From Rhodococcoides trifolii (GTDB taxonomy: Bacteria; Actinomycetota; Actinomycetes; Mycobacteriales; Mycobacteriaceae): a stretch of 64,000 nucleotides of DNA. Position 1 is the stretch's first letter. Every line of letters starts with the position of its first letter. The notes under the pieces were generated by a model. The model searched no databases. It was given only the letters and a program-made list of their open reading frames with translations, and was not told the DNA's origin. The position numbers and the translations under genes are program-made. The stretch spans positions 1,178,001 through 1,242,000 of the forward strand of contig NZ_BMCU01000001.1 in assembly GCF_014635345.1 (NCBI RefSeq), given 5' to 3'. Below, one piece after another: positions 41,733 through 51,573 of the stretch.

Positions 41733-43497
41733 TAGTCGAACAACGCTCCTGAAGCGCCTCCAGCCGCCGGCGGGATATTTCGTATCTCAGGTTGTGGGAA
41801 CCACGTTTACCCTTGACCTCGACAGCGCGATGCTGCCGTCGCTCGCACTGTCACGAAGTGCTGCAGCTGACTCCGCAGATCGTCTAGAGACCATTGCGGC
41901 TGTACAAGCAAGCATCGGCGAGATCAACATCTTTCACCAGAGCGGTCTGATCAAAGTGCCACCGAATCGCTCTCGCTTGCACACGTTGATGGAGCCCGCC
42001 TTACATGCTGTGCGGCCGAGCGGGAGCTTCGTGTTCCACCCCAAGATCTGGCTGGCGCGGTACGAGAACTTCGACACGGCTGACGTGAAGCTGCGGCTGA
42101 TTGTTCTCAGTCGCAACTTGACTCGTGATCGGTCGTGGGATGTTGCCCTGACCCTCGACGGGCAGATCGAGTCAACCCGACGGCCGCAGAACAAGCCACT
42201 CGTCGACTTTCTTCGCTACCTACCGACGACAGTCACGCCCACGCTGTCCGCCGACCGTGGGGCGAACATCGACGCGCTTGCGGAGGAGGTTCACCGCACA
42301 CTATGGGAACCACCCCCTGGCTCAAAAGACTTGACGTTCCACATCTTCGGTGTTCCAAAAATACCCAGGCCAAAAATCGACTTCTCCGGGTATAAGCATC
42401 TATTGGTATCCCCCTTCCTCACCGACGACGGATTCGAGACAATCGCCGACGATGCGAAGGGTTCGCTGACAGTTGTGTCCCGTCAGGAGGCGCTCGACGG
42501 GTTGAGTAAAGAAAATGCCGACTGGATTGACGATGCGTATGTTCTCTCGCCCACAGCGGGAATCCCCGCAGACGAAGAGGAGTCAACCGGTGGACCGGTG
42601 CTCTCTGGTCTGCACGCCAAGCTGTACTGCGTGGAGCGGGCCAAGTTGGCGCACTTGTTCATTGGATCGGCGAATGCAACCCGAAATGGGCTCGGCGGCA
42701 ACGTCGAAATCCTGGTCGAGCTCACCGGCAGTGTAAGCGCCTTCGGCGTCGACACCTTTCTCGGTAAGGACGGGTTCACATCCATCTTGCAGCCGACGAC
42801 GATCGAGCAAGCGGGCGCGAAGGACGAGGACACTCAGGTTGCCCTCGACGGTTTCCTGCGGCGCATCGCCTCGCTGCCTATGCGATCCGAACTCAGCCAG
42901 TCCGACGAAACCTACCGGTTGCACCTCACGAGCGATGATTCAATTCCTGCCACTCCGGGAGTGAGCCTGACAGTATCGTTGCTGACCGACAAATCCACAA
43001 CAACATCGGTTCCGAGTGGTGCATCGGTCGACGTGACATTCGGCGGCCTTGCTTTGTCCGACGTCACCGCCTTCGTCGTGTTGACAGCGTCGAACAATGA
43101 CGGTCAGTCGAGTTCGGCCGTGTTCAAATGTGAATTGATCAATGACATCCCGGCCCGCATGCACTCGATCATCACCCGCGAGATCAACAGTCCAGATGCG
43201 TTCCGGCGTTTCTTGTCGCTTCTGCTGGCATTCGGCGCACCGGCAGAATCCGACGGCGACCCCGAGGACGGCGGTTCGGACGGTCACGCCGGTCGATGGG
43301 ATGCGCTCGAGAGTGGTCTCTTCGAGCAATTGCTACGGGCCGCCAGCCACAGCCCAGAGACGCTGGACCAGTTATCCGGGGTTGTTACCAGCATCATCGA
43401 GAACGACGATCCGCACGGCGTGCTTCCGGAGGGATTCCGAGACCTCTGGATTGCCATCGCAACAGCAAGTATCATGGAGGCGAAAGCGAATGTCTGA
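41719..43497 (+). CDS. Phospholipase D-like protein (putative defence gene, second of trio)
   Basis: A 592-residue protein with two HKD-like half-sites. The first is FHPKIWLARYE (His107, Lys109) with LIVLSRNLTRDRSWD further on. The second is LHAKLYCVERAKLAHLFIGS (His299, Lys301), completed by ANATRNGLGGN. Both lack the canonical Asp of HxK(x4)D, which is common in PLD-superfamily nucleases. A C-terminal half with beta-rich and Asp/Gly-rich sequence has no named domain. It could cut nucleic acid or phospholipid. The start at 41719 has AAGGA upstream, and the end overlaps the helicase start by eight bases. Confidence 0.82.
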   Translation: MLPPDSRTTLLKRLQPPAGYFVSQVVGTTFTLDLDSAMLPSLALSRSAAADSADRLETIAAVQASIGEINIFHQSGLIKVPPNRSRLHTLMEPALHAVRPSGSFVFHPKIWLARYENFDTADVKLRLIVLSRNLTRDRSWDVALTLDGQIESTRRPQNKPLVDFLRYLPTTVTPTLSADRGANIDALAEEVHRTLWEPPPGSKDLTFHIFGVPKIPRPKIDFSGYKHLLVSPFLTDDGFETIADDAKGSLTVVSRQEALDGLSKENADWIDDAYVLSPTAGIPADEEESTGGPVLSGLHAKLYCVERAKLAHLFIGSANATRNGLGGNVEILVELTGSVSAFGVDTFLGKDGFTSILQPTTIEQAGAKDEDTQVALDGFLRRIASLPMRSELSQSDETYRLHLTSDDSIPATPGVSLTVSLLTDKSTTTSVPSGASVDVTFGGLALSDVTAFVVLTASNNDGQSSSAVFKCELINDIPARMHSIITREINSPDAFRRFLSLLLAFGAPAESDGDPEDGGSDGHAGRWDALESGLFEQLLRAASHSPETLDQLSGVVTSIIENDDPHGVLPEGFRDLWIAIATASIMEAKANV

Positions 43498-46400
43498 CAG
43501 GTCATTCCGTGCCGAGTCGCATCTCGAGCAACTCCGGCCGTTCCAGCGTGCAACCGTCGAGCATGTCACGGATTCGTTCTACCGCAACAAGACCGGAACA
43601 CGCTTTCTGGTGGCAGATGAAACCGGCCTGGGAAAGACGATGGTCGCGCGCGGTGTGATCGCCCGGGCAATCGAGGCGCTGCAGGATGACCCAGAGGTCG
43701 ACAGAATCGACGTCATCTACATCTGCTCCAACGCAGATGTGGCGCGTCAAAACATTCAGCGGCTCGACATCCTCGGCAACCAAATCCACATGTCGACAAG
43801 GCTCAGCCTGCTTGCCGCAAACAGCACAGCTTTGAAGAAGGGTGATCGCTCGGCGGGTAAACCAGTGAACCTCGTATCGCTCACGCCAAGAACTTCTTTC
43901 CCTGAGAAGGGGTGGAGGTCGGGTACGGCTGAAGAGCGTGCGTTGCTCATGGTCATCCTCACGCACCGCCTGCAGCTCACCGGCGCGGCGAAAACCGCTG
44001 CGTATCGAATTCTGCAGGGGACCGTGAAGTCGCTCGATGCCTTCAAGCAGCGTGTCTCCGACTTCGAATTCAGGCTCAATGCGAAGCCCGGCCACGGCGC
44101 AGCCCAACTGGATCAACAGATCGTCGACAAGTTTTGGGATCTCATCGGTAGTCAGGACGACGGACAGTCTGTGCTGCAGCTGTTCGAGGGTTTGCTCGCG
44201 CAGACCAAGGGCAAGTCCGAAGTCCCCGGAGGCTACAAAGCGTCGTCCGCCGTTGTCAGCAAGCTGCGGAAGCTGCTCGCCCGTGCCAGCGTCGACGCCC
44301 TGGAACCCGACCTGGTCATTCTCGACGAGTTCCAACGATTCACTGAGCTGCTCAAGGCCGACGATCCGGTCAGCGAGCTCGCACAAGATCTCTTCACCTA
44401 CAAGCACGCAAAAGTCCTTCTGCTGTCAGCCACCCCGTACAAGCCGATCGACGACAAGACCGAGACCGGGGACTCGCATCAGGCGCAATTCCTCGGCGTT
44501 CTTAGCTTTCTAGCGCAAGGCTCGTCGGGAGAGGGCGCAGAGGGCATCGAAAAGCTGCTGGGTGAGTACCGAGACGCCGTGAAGAACCGGCGCGATCCGG
44601 GAGAGCTACGCGATCGACTTCGCAGCGAATTACTGGCCTTGATGTGCCGTACCGAGCGCCCACCGCGCGTGCGCGAGTCGATGGTGGAGGAGCGGCAAGT
44701 CCCGTCGCCGGCGATCTCCTCGGAGGCAATCGCGCAGTTCATCAAATTTGGCGAGCTGGCGAAACTGGTCGACAGCGTCTTACCGATGGACATATGGAAG
44801 TCGGTGCCGGAGCTGGTGCACTTCTTCGACGGGTACCAGCTCGGCCAGTACGTCGCTGACGACGTCGAAGACGGCGTCACAGAAGTGAAGGAGCTTGTGC
44901 GAAAGCTGGATCGGTTGGATCCGAAGGCGGTCGACTCCTTTGCAGAGTTGCCCGTGCGGAATCCCCGCCTCCAGGCACTGATCGATCAGACCACCGGTCA
45001 AGGGTGGGAGACGATGCTGTGGATGCCGCCGTCGCTGCCCTACCTGAAACCCGGCGGACCGTACGCCTCGAGCGATGCGGGTGGTATGACGAAGAAGCTC
45101 GTGTTCTCCCAGTGGACGGCAACGCCCACTGCGGTCGCTTCGCTGCTCAGCCACGATGCGAGTCGCCGCATCGCGCGATCGGGCGTTGAAACCGGCCGAC
45201 CGGTCACGGCGTCCAGCGAGAACGTTTCGCAGCGGTTGCAGTTCCGCAAGAGCGGTGACCAGCTCACTGCGATGGCCGGGTTTCTACCTTTCTTTCCGAT
45301 GCCGGGGCTAGCCGATATGGCTGATCCGCTACGTCGCGCAGGGGCTGCGGGTCGACCATTCGATCGCGAATATGCAGAGTCGAGAATTGCAGGCGAGTTA
45401 AGTTCTCAACTTCCGAAGGCCGCCACAGAATCGGGCGCGGGCGAGGTGGCGTCTCGAATCTGGCAGTGGCCATTGGCATTGAGCGACGACAAGCTGGATT
45501 CTGCGCTGAGTGGTTTCGTCGCCGGAATCACGGCCGCGGACGCCATTGCTGGGCGAGGCGCGAAAGCGGGCATCGAAAGTGCCGACGACCGAGACGATCA
45601 GAAGTCGGTGATCGACGAGTACGTCGCGGAGGCCGCGGATACTCATCGCACTCGTGCGTCACTCGATCTCACTCGGATTCCGCCGAAACTGGCCGAGCAG
45701 ACCGCGCGACTCGCGATGCATTCGCCGGCCAACTGCGCATGGCGAGCGTTCGGTCGATTGTCTGTCGACTCGTCAGCGGTAAGCGATGCGGGCCGCTGGC
45801 GAGCGGCCGCCATCGTGGCATCAGGGTTGCGAGGTCTCTTCAACCGGTGGGAGTCGGCCCTGATTCTGGATAACCTGTACGGAGTCGATCTGCCGTACTG
45901 GCAGAAGGTGCTCAGCTATTGCGCCGACGGCAACCTGGAGGCCGTTCTCGACGAATACCTCTTCCACCTTGTACAGGTGGAAGGCAACAGTGAGTTCGAC
46001 GACGAGGCACTGATCAAGTTCGCGTGGCACGCCGCAGGTGCGCTCAAGCTCAAGCCAGCCACGTATAAAGCGAAGGACCCACTCCAGGAAGGCGGCGACA
46101 TCGATTTCACGAGTCGGTTCGCTCTCCGCTACGGAGTAGGGGCGCAGAGCGACGACTCAGCAAGGCCTGGCGAAATCCGCGAGGCCTTCAATTCTCCGTT
46201 CTGGCCGTTCGTTCTCGTCTCGACCAGCGTGGGCCAGGAAGGTATCGACTTCCATCCGTGGTGTCACAACCTCGTGCACTGGAACGTGCCGGGCAACCCT
46301 GTCGACTTCGAGCAACGAGACGGGCGCGTCAATCGATTTCGGGGGCATGCTGTTCGGCGCAACATCGCATCGAAGCACGGGTCGAAGATGTTGGCCGCCG

Positions 46401-46690
46401 CAAACCCGTGGGACGAGGCTTATCGACTTGCAGGGCAGGACGCCCCGTACACTGACATCCCAGGGCTTGCGCCTGAGTGGATCTACCCGGGGCCACACAA
46501 GGTGATTCGCGATGTGATGCCGTATCAGCTCAGCGTGGATACGGGGCGATTGAAACGTACGCATGAGCGGGTTGCGTTGTATCGCCTCGCCTTCGGTCAG
46601 CCGCGTCAGGAAGACTTACTGGAACTTCTTCGGTCGTCCGGTGTGACCGATGAGCAGGCGGACTCGTGGCGCCTAGGTCTGCGGCCGTGA
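43490..46690 (+). CDS. SNF2/DEAD-like superfamily 2 helicase (putative defence gene, third of trio)
   Basis: A 1066-residue helicase. Walker A is VADETGLGKTMVARG (Lys49), motif II is DLVILDEFQRF (Asp279-Glu280, DEFQ rather than DExH), and motif III is LLLSATPYKP (near Ser313). The second lobe appears only near the C-terminus: TSVGQEGIDFHPWCHN and FEQRDGRVNRF (arginine fingers around residues 943-946). The about 600 residues between lobes are an insertion or extra domains of unknown role. The start at 43490 follows GGAGG. It presumably moves on or remodels invading DNA with the PLD partner. Confidence 0.85.
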   Translation: MSDRSFRAESHLEQLRPFQRATVEHVTDSFYRNKTGTRFLVADETGLGKTMVARGVIARAIEALQDDPEVDRIDVIYICSNADVARQNIQRLDILGNQIHMSTRLSLLAANSTALKKGDRSAGKPVNLVSLTPRTSFPEKGWRSGTAEERALLMVILTHRLQLTGAAKTAAYRILQGTVKSLDAFKQRVSDFEFRLNAKPGHGAAQLDQQIVDKFWDLIGSQDDGQSVLQLFEGLLAQTKGKSEVPGGYKASSAVVSKLRKLLARASVDALEPDLVILDEFQRFTELLKADDPVSELAQDLFTYKHAKVLLLSATPYKPIDDKTETGDSHQAQFLGVLSFLAQGSSGEGAEGIEKLLGEYRDAVKNRRDPGELRDRLRSELLALMCRTERPPRVRESMVEERQVPSPAISSEAIAQFIKFGELAKLVDSVLPMDIWKSVPELVHFFDGYQLGQYVADDVEDGVTEVKELVRKLDRLDPKAVDSFAELPVRNPRLQALIDQTTGQGWETMLWMPPSLPYLKPGGPYASSDAGGMTKKLVFSQWTATPTAVASLLSHDASRRIARSGVETGRPVTASSENVSQRLQFRKSGDQLTAMAGFLPFFPMPGLADMADPLRRAGAAGRPFDREYAESRIAGELSSQLPKAATESGAGEVASRIWQWPLALSDDKLDSALSGFVAGITAADAIAGRGAKAGIESADDRDDQKSVIDEYVAEAADTHRTRASLDLTRIPPKLAEQTARLAMHSPANCAWRAFGRLSVDSSAVSDAGRWRAAAIVASGLRGLFNRWESALILDNLYGVDLPYWQKVLSYCADGNLEAVLDEYLFHLVQVEGNSEFDDEALIKFAWHAAGALKLKPATYKAKDPLQEGGDIDFTSRFALRYGVGAQSDDSARPGEIREAFNSPFWPFVLVSTSVGQEGIDFHPWCHNLVHWNVPGNPVDFEQRDGRVNRFRGHAVRRNIASKHGSKMLAAANPWDEAYRLAGQDAPYTDIPGLAPEWIYPGPHKVIRDVMPYQLSVDTGRLKRTHERVALYRLAFGQPRQEDLLELLRSSGVTDEQADSWRLGLRP

Positions 46691-47349
46691 GTCAAACTGA
46701 AGGATTGAGACCTTCCAGGCTTCCAGCAGGCCCGCCATTGCCACTGCAGAGACGGGCTTGATCTCGCTCGCAGAAGGCGACGTCGAAGTATGTGTGACGG
46801 CGGCGTTCTCGTCGGCGGCGTATTACCGGCGGGGGTAGCGGAAGGTGCCGCACGCGGCGAATAGTGGTACTCGGTTGCGGATCGGCGGAGGGTCGGTGGA
46901 GCAAATTAGTCGCGCAAAGAAGAATTACGAGCGGGATGAACTTGCGGTAACGGATGCAGCCTGGCGTGTGTGTATAGCTGCCGAACTGCATCGGCGGGTC
47001 GATGGTTGATTTCACAATTCTGCGTCGATGACACGCGAGTAACGGCGCCTGGCATGTCTCCGCGCGACACGGGCCCCGAGACCCCCGTACACTCGACCGA
47101 CGGGTCGATGGGTTCATCTGAGCAGTTGCCCTAGTCTTTGGGTCGGGGTCAGTGAAAATTTGGGGCTCTCCGATGCTCAAGAAGTACATGTCGTATGATT
47201 GGACGCGGTTAGTCTTGCAATCTAAGCAACTATAGGAAATCGCGCAAAGTTTGACGCTACCAACCGACCATCACGACAAGCCGGCGCTTAGTTACCAAGA
47301 TTGACGATTACCGAAACGAAATTGTTCAACAAAGGATCGGAATCAAATC
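46691..47349. other. Gene-poor stretch with a possible DUF5710-like remnant
   Basis: No intact gene is evident. On the minus strand near 46760-46800 the reading RRRHTYFDVAFCERDQARLC resembles the start of a DUF5710 domain, and the following residues (AVAMAGLLEAWKV) fit the same domain only in a second frame. This suggests a decayed fragment. The last about 150 bases before 47350 are AT-rich and probably carry the promoter of the next gene. Confidence 0.25.
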
Positions 47350-48150
47350 GTGTCATCAAAAAGTCTACTTTCGACGGAGGTTGACTCACTGAATCTGGTT
47401 TCGCGCGGTTGGGTAGATGTTGCCTGCAGTGCGTTTATCGAGCAGACCTACTCGCCGGCAGGCCGATGGATTCAATGGCTACGAGTTGTCGTCGACGCTC
47501 GTCACGACGGAGTTCCGTCCTTTTCAAAAGATGGCCACCCTGCCTCTGTGCTCCCTCAATTGCTTATCGATTCAACCATCAATTTTGGCGTCGTTGGAAA
47601 ATCGTCATTTGCTCTTCCTCGTGTGCCAAGTTCGCGGTCCGGTCGGCGTGTTCGGATCGTCGGTTCCGATTTTTTCGGTACTAGTGCCGAAATGCGGCCT
47701 CAGAATGAGCTGCAAGCAGAGGTCGCCCTAACTTGCTATGACGTTCTTTCCGAGAATTTCGATGATTCCATCTTGCTGTCAGATTCCGGTTTGGAGATGG
47801 TGGCTCGTGATGAAGTTAAGAAATCCGCGCTCACATTTTCATGTAGTTCGTTAAAACTTCTTGTAGACAGAGAGGATGATGACGAAAAGTTCCAGAATAG
47901 CTCTGATTCCGAATATTGCTTGCGTGCAGCAGGTGAATTCTCCTTGGAAGACATAACCAAAATCTCCGCACGTCCTCATCTGTCAATTTACAATGATCTA
48001 AACGATCTCGTCGCAGACCAAGAGCTTGGCGTGATCTGGTCTAGCCCGGATATTATCGGCACTAGGCCGCGCTGGCGAATTTCGGAGAAACTCACGTGTC
48101 TTGACTTTAATGCACCGCTTTCCAGAGCGGCATTTGCTTGGCGTGACTGA
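47350..48150 (+). CDS. Hypothetical protein, AT-rich gene between two defence loci
   Basis: A 266-residue protein from a GTG at 47350, with AAGGA about 13 bases upstream. It is acidic, with a run DREDDDEKFQNSSD, and has no membrane segment or known motif. Codon use is clearly more AT-rich than in neighbouring genes, suggesting separate acquisition. It is convergent with brxHI, whose stop is 49 bases away. A defence role is possible from its position but unsupported by sequence. Confidence 0.55.
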   Translation: MSSKSLLSTEVDSLNLVSRGWVDVACSAFIEQTYSPAGRWIQWLRVVVDARHDGVPSFSKDGHPASVLPQLLIDSTINFGVVGKSSFALPRVPSSRSGRRVRIVGSDFFGTSAEMRPQNELQAEVALTCYDVLSENFDDSILLSDSGLEMVARDEVKKSALTFSCSSLKLLVDREDDDEKFQNSSDSEYCLRAAGEFSLEDITKISARPHLSIYNDLNDLVADQELGVIWSSPDIIGTRPRWRISEKLTCLDFNAPLSRAAFAWRD

Positions 48151-48199
48151 TCAGTCGGTCAACCCGGTTCTAGACCGCAGAACGGTAAGCATCTCGGTG

Positions 48200-50296
48200 T
48201 TATTCGCCATCCCAGCGCCCGATTACTCTTTTATCGGATGCGGCGATCTGTGCAGACTCTCGGTCGCCCAGACGCACGCCGAGGGTCTCTCTTGCGAGTT
48301 GCTCAGGTAACGCAGCGGAGAACTTTAATCCGCTGAGCGCGCCTTTGTCTACGGCAGGGTCTTGCCACTGCACGTTCGCAATCGCGGCAGCAATTTGCTC
48401 CGGTGTGACACCTGGAAGCAATCGGACCGAACGTTCGTCAACACGTTGTCGAGTCTCGATGACACTAGGTAGCGAGGCGACAAGTGTCCTGTTGGCGGCT
48501 GTACCGGCCCATGAGAACCACCGACCGGCAGTTTCGGTCGGCAGGTGCACAACGAATCCGCGCGCGTTGACGGTGGGAGCGAGGCTTGCCCGGAGGTCTC
48601 GCAGCTGATCTTTCGCCCGCGTCGTGAGACTTATTCCTGGAGGTTCGGCTCCCATCACTACCTCACGCATCGATCGCGCAACCATGAAACCAATGCCAGA
48701 CGGGAGGCCACTCCACTGTGCCTTTCCGCCGGAGTCGACGGGATCAACCCACACTTTCCGACGCTTCCAATCGACGTGTGTAACCTGCCACGAGCGTCCC
48801 GCGAGTAACAGTGTTCTTGGACCCTCGACCTTGCCGACGAGAAGCTCGGTTCCCACAGTGCCCACGTCGTTTCGTCCTGCGATCACCGAGAACTCGGGTG
48901 GTGCACTGAAGACAGCCGTGAGCTCGGAAAAGTATCGATGCCCGAATCGCCGTTCTGCCTCGGGACCGATGTGAACTAGATCGCCGTCCGCGTCCAGATA
49001 TCCGTTCTGAACTAGATGGTCGAAAATGGCGTCTGCATGCTCATCGAAAATAGGCAGTGACCCCCACCACTTCTTCCAGGTCGATCTCCCGAGCCGGTGC
49101 TCCTGCAATGTCGCCGCCAGAAGTTGTTGGGCCGCAATATGTCGCGGTGACGAAGGAGGCTGTATGGGTTCGACCCAACCTTTCGACCAGGCAAGGAGCA
49201 TTCCGGTCGACAGCAGCAGTTCATCATCGTCGATGCACAGAAACAGACAATTTCGCGAGGTGTCGGATCGCCGGCCGGTTCGGCCCAGGCGTTGTAAGAA
49301 CGACGCCACTGTGCGGGGTGAGCCAATTTGAATAACGCGATCCAAATCGCCGATGTCGATACCAAGTTCGAGCGTCGACGTGGCGACGATGACGGTGTCA
49401 CGTTCGTCGGCGAATGCTTGCTCGGATCGCCGTCGCTCAGCCGCGGACAACGAGGAGTGTGAGAGAAATGTCGTGATTCCGTTATTGCGCAAGGCCGCAC
49501 CGAGCTCTTCTGCGCGCCGACGACTATCGACGAAGACAAGTCGCTTTTCCCCGGCGTGCAGAGCCGATATGACCTTGGCGGCATTCGAGATGGAGTGCAC
49601 GAAGTCGACGGTGATGTCCGGAACTTGACCGGCTGAAGTTTCCGGTGCCACCACTTTCCGGGGGCGATCGTCAAAGCTGCCCTGCACCCACTTGGAAAGG
49701 AACTCTGGGTTACCCACGGTGGCAGAGAGCCCAATCCGCTGTAGCGGTCGGTCGGCGACCCGAGACAGACGCTCAAGGACGGCAAGTAGGTGCCAGCCAC
49801 GATCGTCGCCGGCGAATGCGTGGATCTCGTCGACGACGACAGCTCGAAGGCCTGCGAAGAACAGGCGAGGGTCAACTTTTGTCGAGACGAGCATCGCTTC
49901 GAGAGACTCGGGTGTCGTCAGAAGTATGTCAGGTCGGGACGACAGAATGCGTTGTCTGGCAGGCTGTCCGACGTCACCGTGCCACAGTGCAGCTGAACGG
50001 CCAAGCCACTGAGCATACGTGTCCAGCCGCGGCTGCAGGTTGTTCAGCAACGCTTTGAGGGGGCAGACGTAGAGGACCGACAGTCCTTCCCATCCCTCTT
50101 CCGCCATCCGGGTCAAGAGCGGAAACGCTGCCGCCTCCGTTTTGCCGCCCGCTGTGGGTGCCAACACGATGCAGTCTTCGCCGCGGAGCACCGGGCCGAC
50201 CGCAGCTTCTTGAGTCGGCCGCAATCCGCCCCACCGAAGTGTGTTCGCGAGGTGGTACTGCAGGCCCGGGTGAAGCTGGTCGTACGCGTCCGTCAC
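48200..50296 (-). CDS. brxHI: BREX type 2 Lhr-like helicase BrxHI
   Basis: A 698-residue superfamily 2 helicase. It has Walker A VLAPTAGGKTEAAAF (Lys52), DEIH box (residues 156-159), SATVGN (motif III), VATSTLELGIDIGDLDRVIQ (motif V) and QRLGRTGRR (motif VI). This Lhr-like form with a long C-terminal extension is the BrxHI component of BREX type 2. It is the last gene of the operon; its GTG start overlaps the brxD stop as GTGA. Confidence 0.88.
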   Translation of the reverse strand: MTDAYDQLHPGLQYHLANTLRWGGLRPTQEAAVGPVLRGEDCIVLAPTAGGKTEAAAFPLLTRMAEEGWEGLSVLYVCPLKALLNNLQPRLDTYAQWLGRSAALWHGDVGQPARQRILSSRPDILLTTPESLEAMLVSTKVDPRLFFAGLRAVVVDEIHAFAGDDRGWHLLAVLERLSRVADRPLQRIGLSATVGNPEFLSKWVQGSFDDRPRKVVAPETSAGQVPDITVDFVHSISNAAKVISALHAGEKRLVFVDSRRRAEELGAALRNNGITTFLSHSSLSAAERRRSEQAFADERDTVIVATSTLELGIDIGDLDRVIQIGSPRTVASFLQRLGRTGRRSDTSRNCLFLCIDDDELLLSTGMLLAWSKGWVEPIQPPSSPRHIAAQQLLAATLQEHRLGRSTWKKWWGSLPIFDEHADAIFDHLVQNGYLDADGDLVHIGPEAERRFGHRYFSELTAVFSAPPEFSVIAGRNDVGTVGTELLVGKVEGPRTLLLAGRSWQVTHVDWKRRKVWVDPVDSGGKAQWSGLPSGIGFMVARSMREVVMGAEPPGISLTTRAKDQLRDLRASLAPTVNARGFVVHLPTETAGRWFSWAGTAANRTLVASLPSVIETRQRVDERSVRLLPGVTPEQIAAAIANVQWQDPAVDKGALSGLKFSAALPEQLARETLGVRLGDRESAQIAASDKRVIGRWDGE

Positions 50297-51573
50297 GGCC
50301 CGAGATCCACGTCGTCGGCCGAGACTGCTTCGCGCTCGGTCTCATTCATCTCGCTCGGTGCAATCCGCACTTCGTAGTCCACACGCGGATCGAAATCCGG
50401 GAACTGGTCGATCTTGTCGAGAACGTCCACGAGTTTACGAAGATACAACCGGGGTGCGATGCCGATGCGACCACCGAGCCCACCAGCAACGGCGGACGCG
50501 AATGATCGCAGGAAATCGTCATCGGCTGTACGGGTGACGCGGTCTGGGGCATCCGCGTCGTGAATGTAGAGATCGCGGACGCGTTGACCGAGTTCCAGCA
50601 GGCGGTCGGCATCGAACCCGGTGAGGCGAATTTGTGGAGCGCGGGGGTTGTCGAACCTCGGGTCTCGTGAAAACTCAGTATGCAGGCGATCGGCGAGAGG
50701 TGGGAGAAGCTGAATACCTTGCCGTCCCTCGAAAAACGCGGGCGTGCCGGTGATCAGGAGGTACAGGCCAGGGAAGTGACCGTCGTGGACCTCGTCGACC
50801 AGCTGACGTAGTGCGTTCAGTGCTTTCGCTCTGGCATCGCTGCGCACACGTTGCAATGTCTCGACTTCATCGAGAACCAGCAAGAGGCCCGGGTGGCCAG
50901 CGTCGGACAGAATTGCGAGGAGCCCCCGTAGAAATCCGAGGGCGAGGAAATGGTCGAGATCTCCCCTCACTCCTGCCCGACGCTTGACCGCAGCGGCGAC
51001 GTGCGGCTGGCCTCCCAGCCACGCGACGAGAGCATCGGCACCGTCATTGTCGCCCTCTGCAAGGAATCGGCGATAACCGCGAATTGCTATGGGAAACACC
51101 GGCGCCCGCAGCGCGACGTCTGCCAGGCGACGCTCGACGAGCGTATCGACGTCGACGTTCTGTTCGGCCGCATCATCTTCGACGCTGAACAACCATGCGT
51201 CCAGAACAGGGCGCAGTGCGCTTGGGGGGAACGAGGAAGTGCGGAGTGATTCAATACTTCGCCGGTACACCGTTTCGAGCTTGTGCAATGGGGTGTCGAT
51301 CTCGTTGATCTGTACCTCGGCGACGGCGAGGCCACGTGCCAGCGCCTGCTGCGCCAACCAGCGGGAGAAGAAAGTCTTCCCCGATCCGTACTCGCCGCGA
51401 ACAGCTTTGAATGTAGCGCCCCCTTGTGCCACGGCGTCGAGCTCACTGCCCAATGTGCGCTCCAAATGGCCCAGCCCGACCGCGAGCTGATCGAGACCGT
51501 GCGCGGGAACAGTACCTCGACGAAGCGCGTCGAGAATTTCGCGACGCCGTCGTGCAGATACTGCGCTTGTCAC
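50293..51573 (-). CDS. brxD: BREX type 2 ATP-binding protein BrxD
   Basis: A 426-residue P-loop ATPase. Walker A is RGEYGSGKTFFSRWL (Lys66), and Walker B is LLLVLDEVETLQ (Asp235-Glu236). VHDGHFPGLYLLITGTPAFF and ARGxxQ-like regions follow, as in the DUF2791/BrxD family. Its position between pglZ and brxHI is that of BREX type 2 loci. The GTG start overlaps the pglZ stop (GTGA). Confidence 0.9.
   Translation of the reverse strand: MTSAVSARRRREILDALRRGTVPAHGLDQLAVGLGHLERTLGSELDAVAQGGATFKAVRGEYGSGKTFFSRWLAQQALARGLAVAEVQINEIDTPLHKLETVYRRSIESLRTSSFPPSALRPVLDAWLFSVEDDAAEQNVDVDTLVERRLADVALRAPVFPIAIRGYRRFLAEGDNDGADALVAWLGGQPHVAAAVKRRAGVRGDLDHFLALGFLRGLLAILSDAGHPGLLLVLDEVETLQRVRSDARAKALNALRQLVDEVHDGHFPGLYLLITGTPAFFEGRQGIQLLPPLADRLHTEFSRDPRFDNPRAPQIRLTGFDADRLLELGQRVRDLYIHDADAPDRVTRTADDDFLRSFASAVAGGLGGRIGIAPRLYLRKLVDVLDKIDQFPDFDPRVDYEVRIAPSEMNETEREAVSADDVDLGP

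Noticed and set aside
40587..46690. Assignment of the trio to DISARM
   Set aside because: DISARM needs a DrmB DUF1998 protein and a DrmA helicase, usually with a methyltransferase. None is present, although a PLD protein and a helicase are.
46692..47189. Minus-strand 165-codon frame downstream of the helicase
   Set aside because: Arg/Pro-rich with no domain across its length; only a short DUF5710-like fragment is noted separately.
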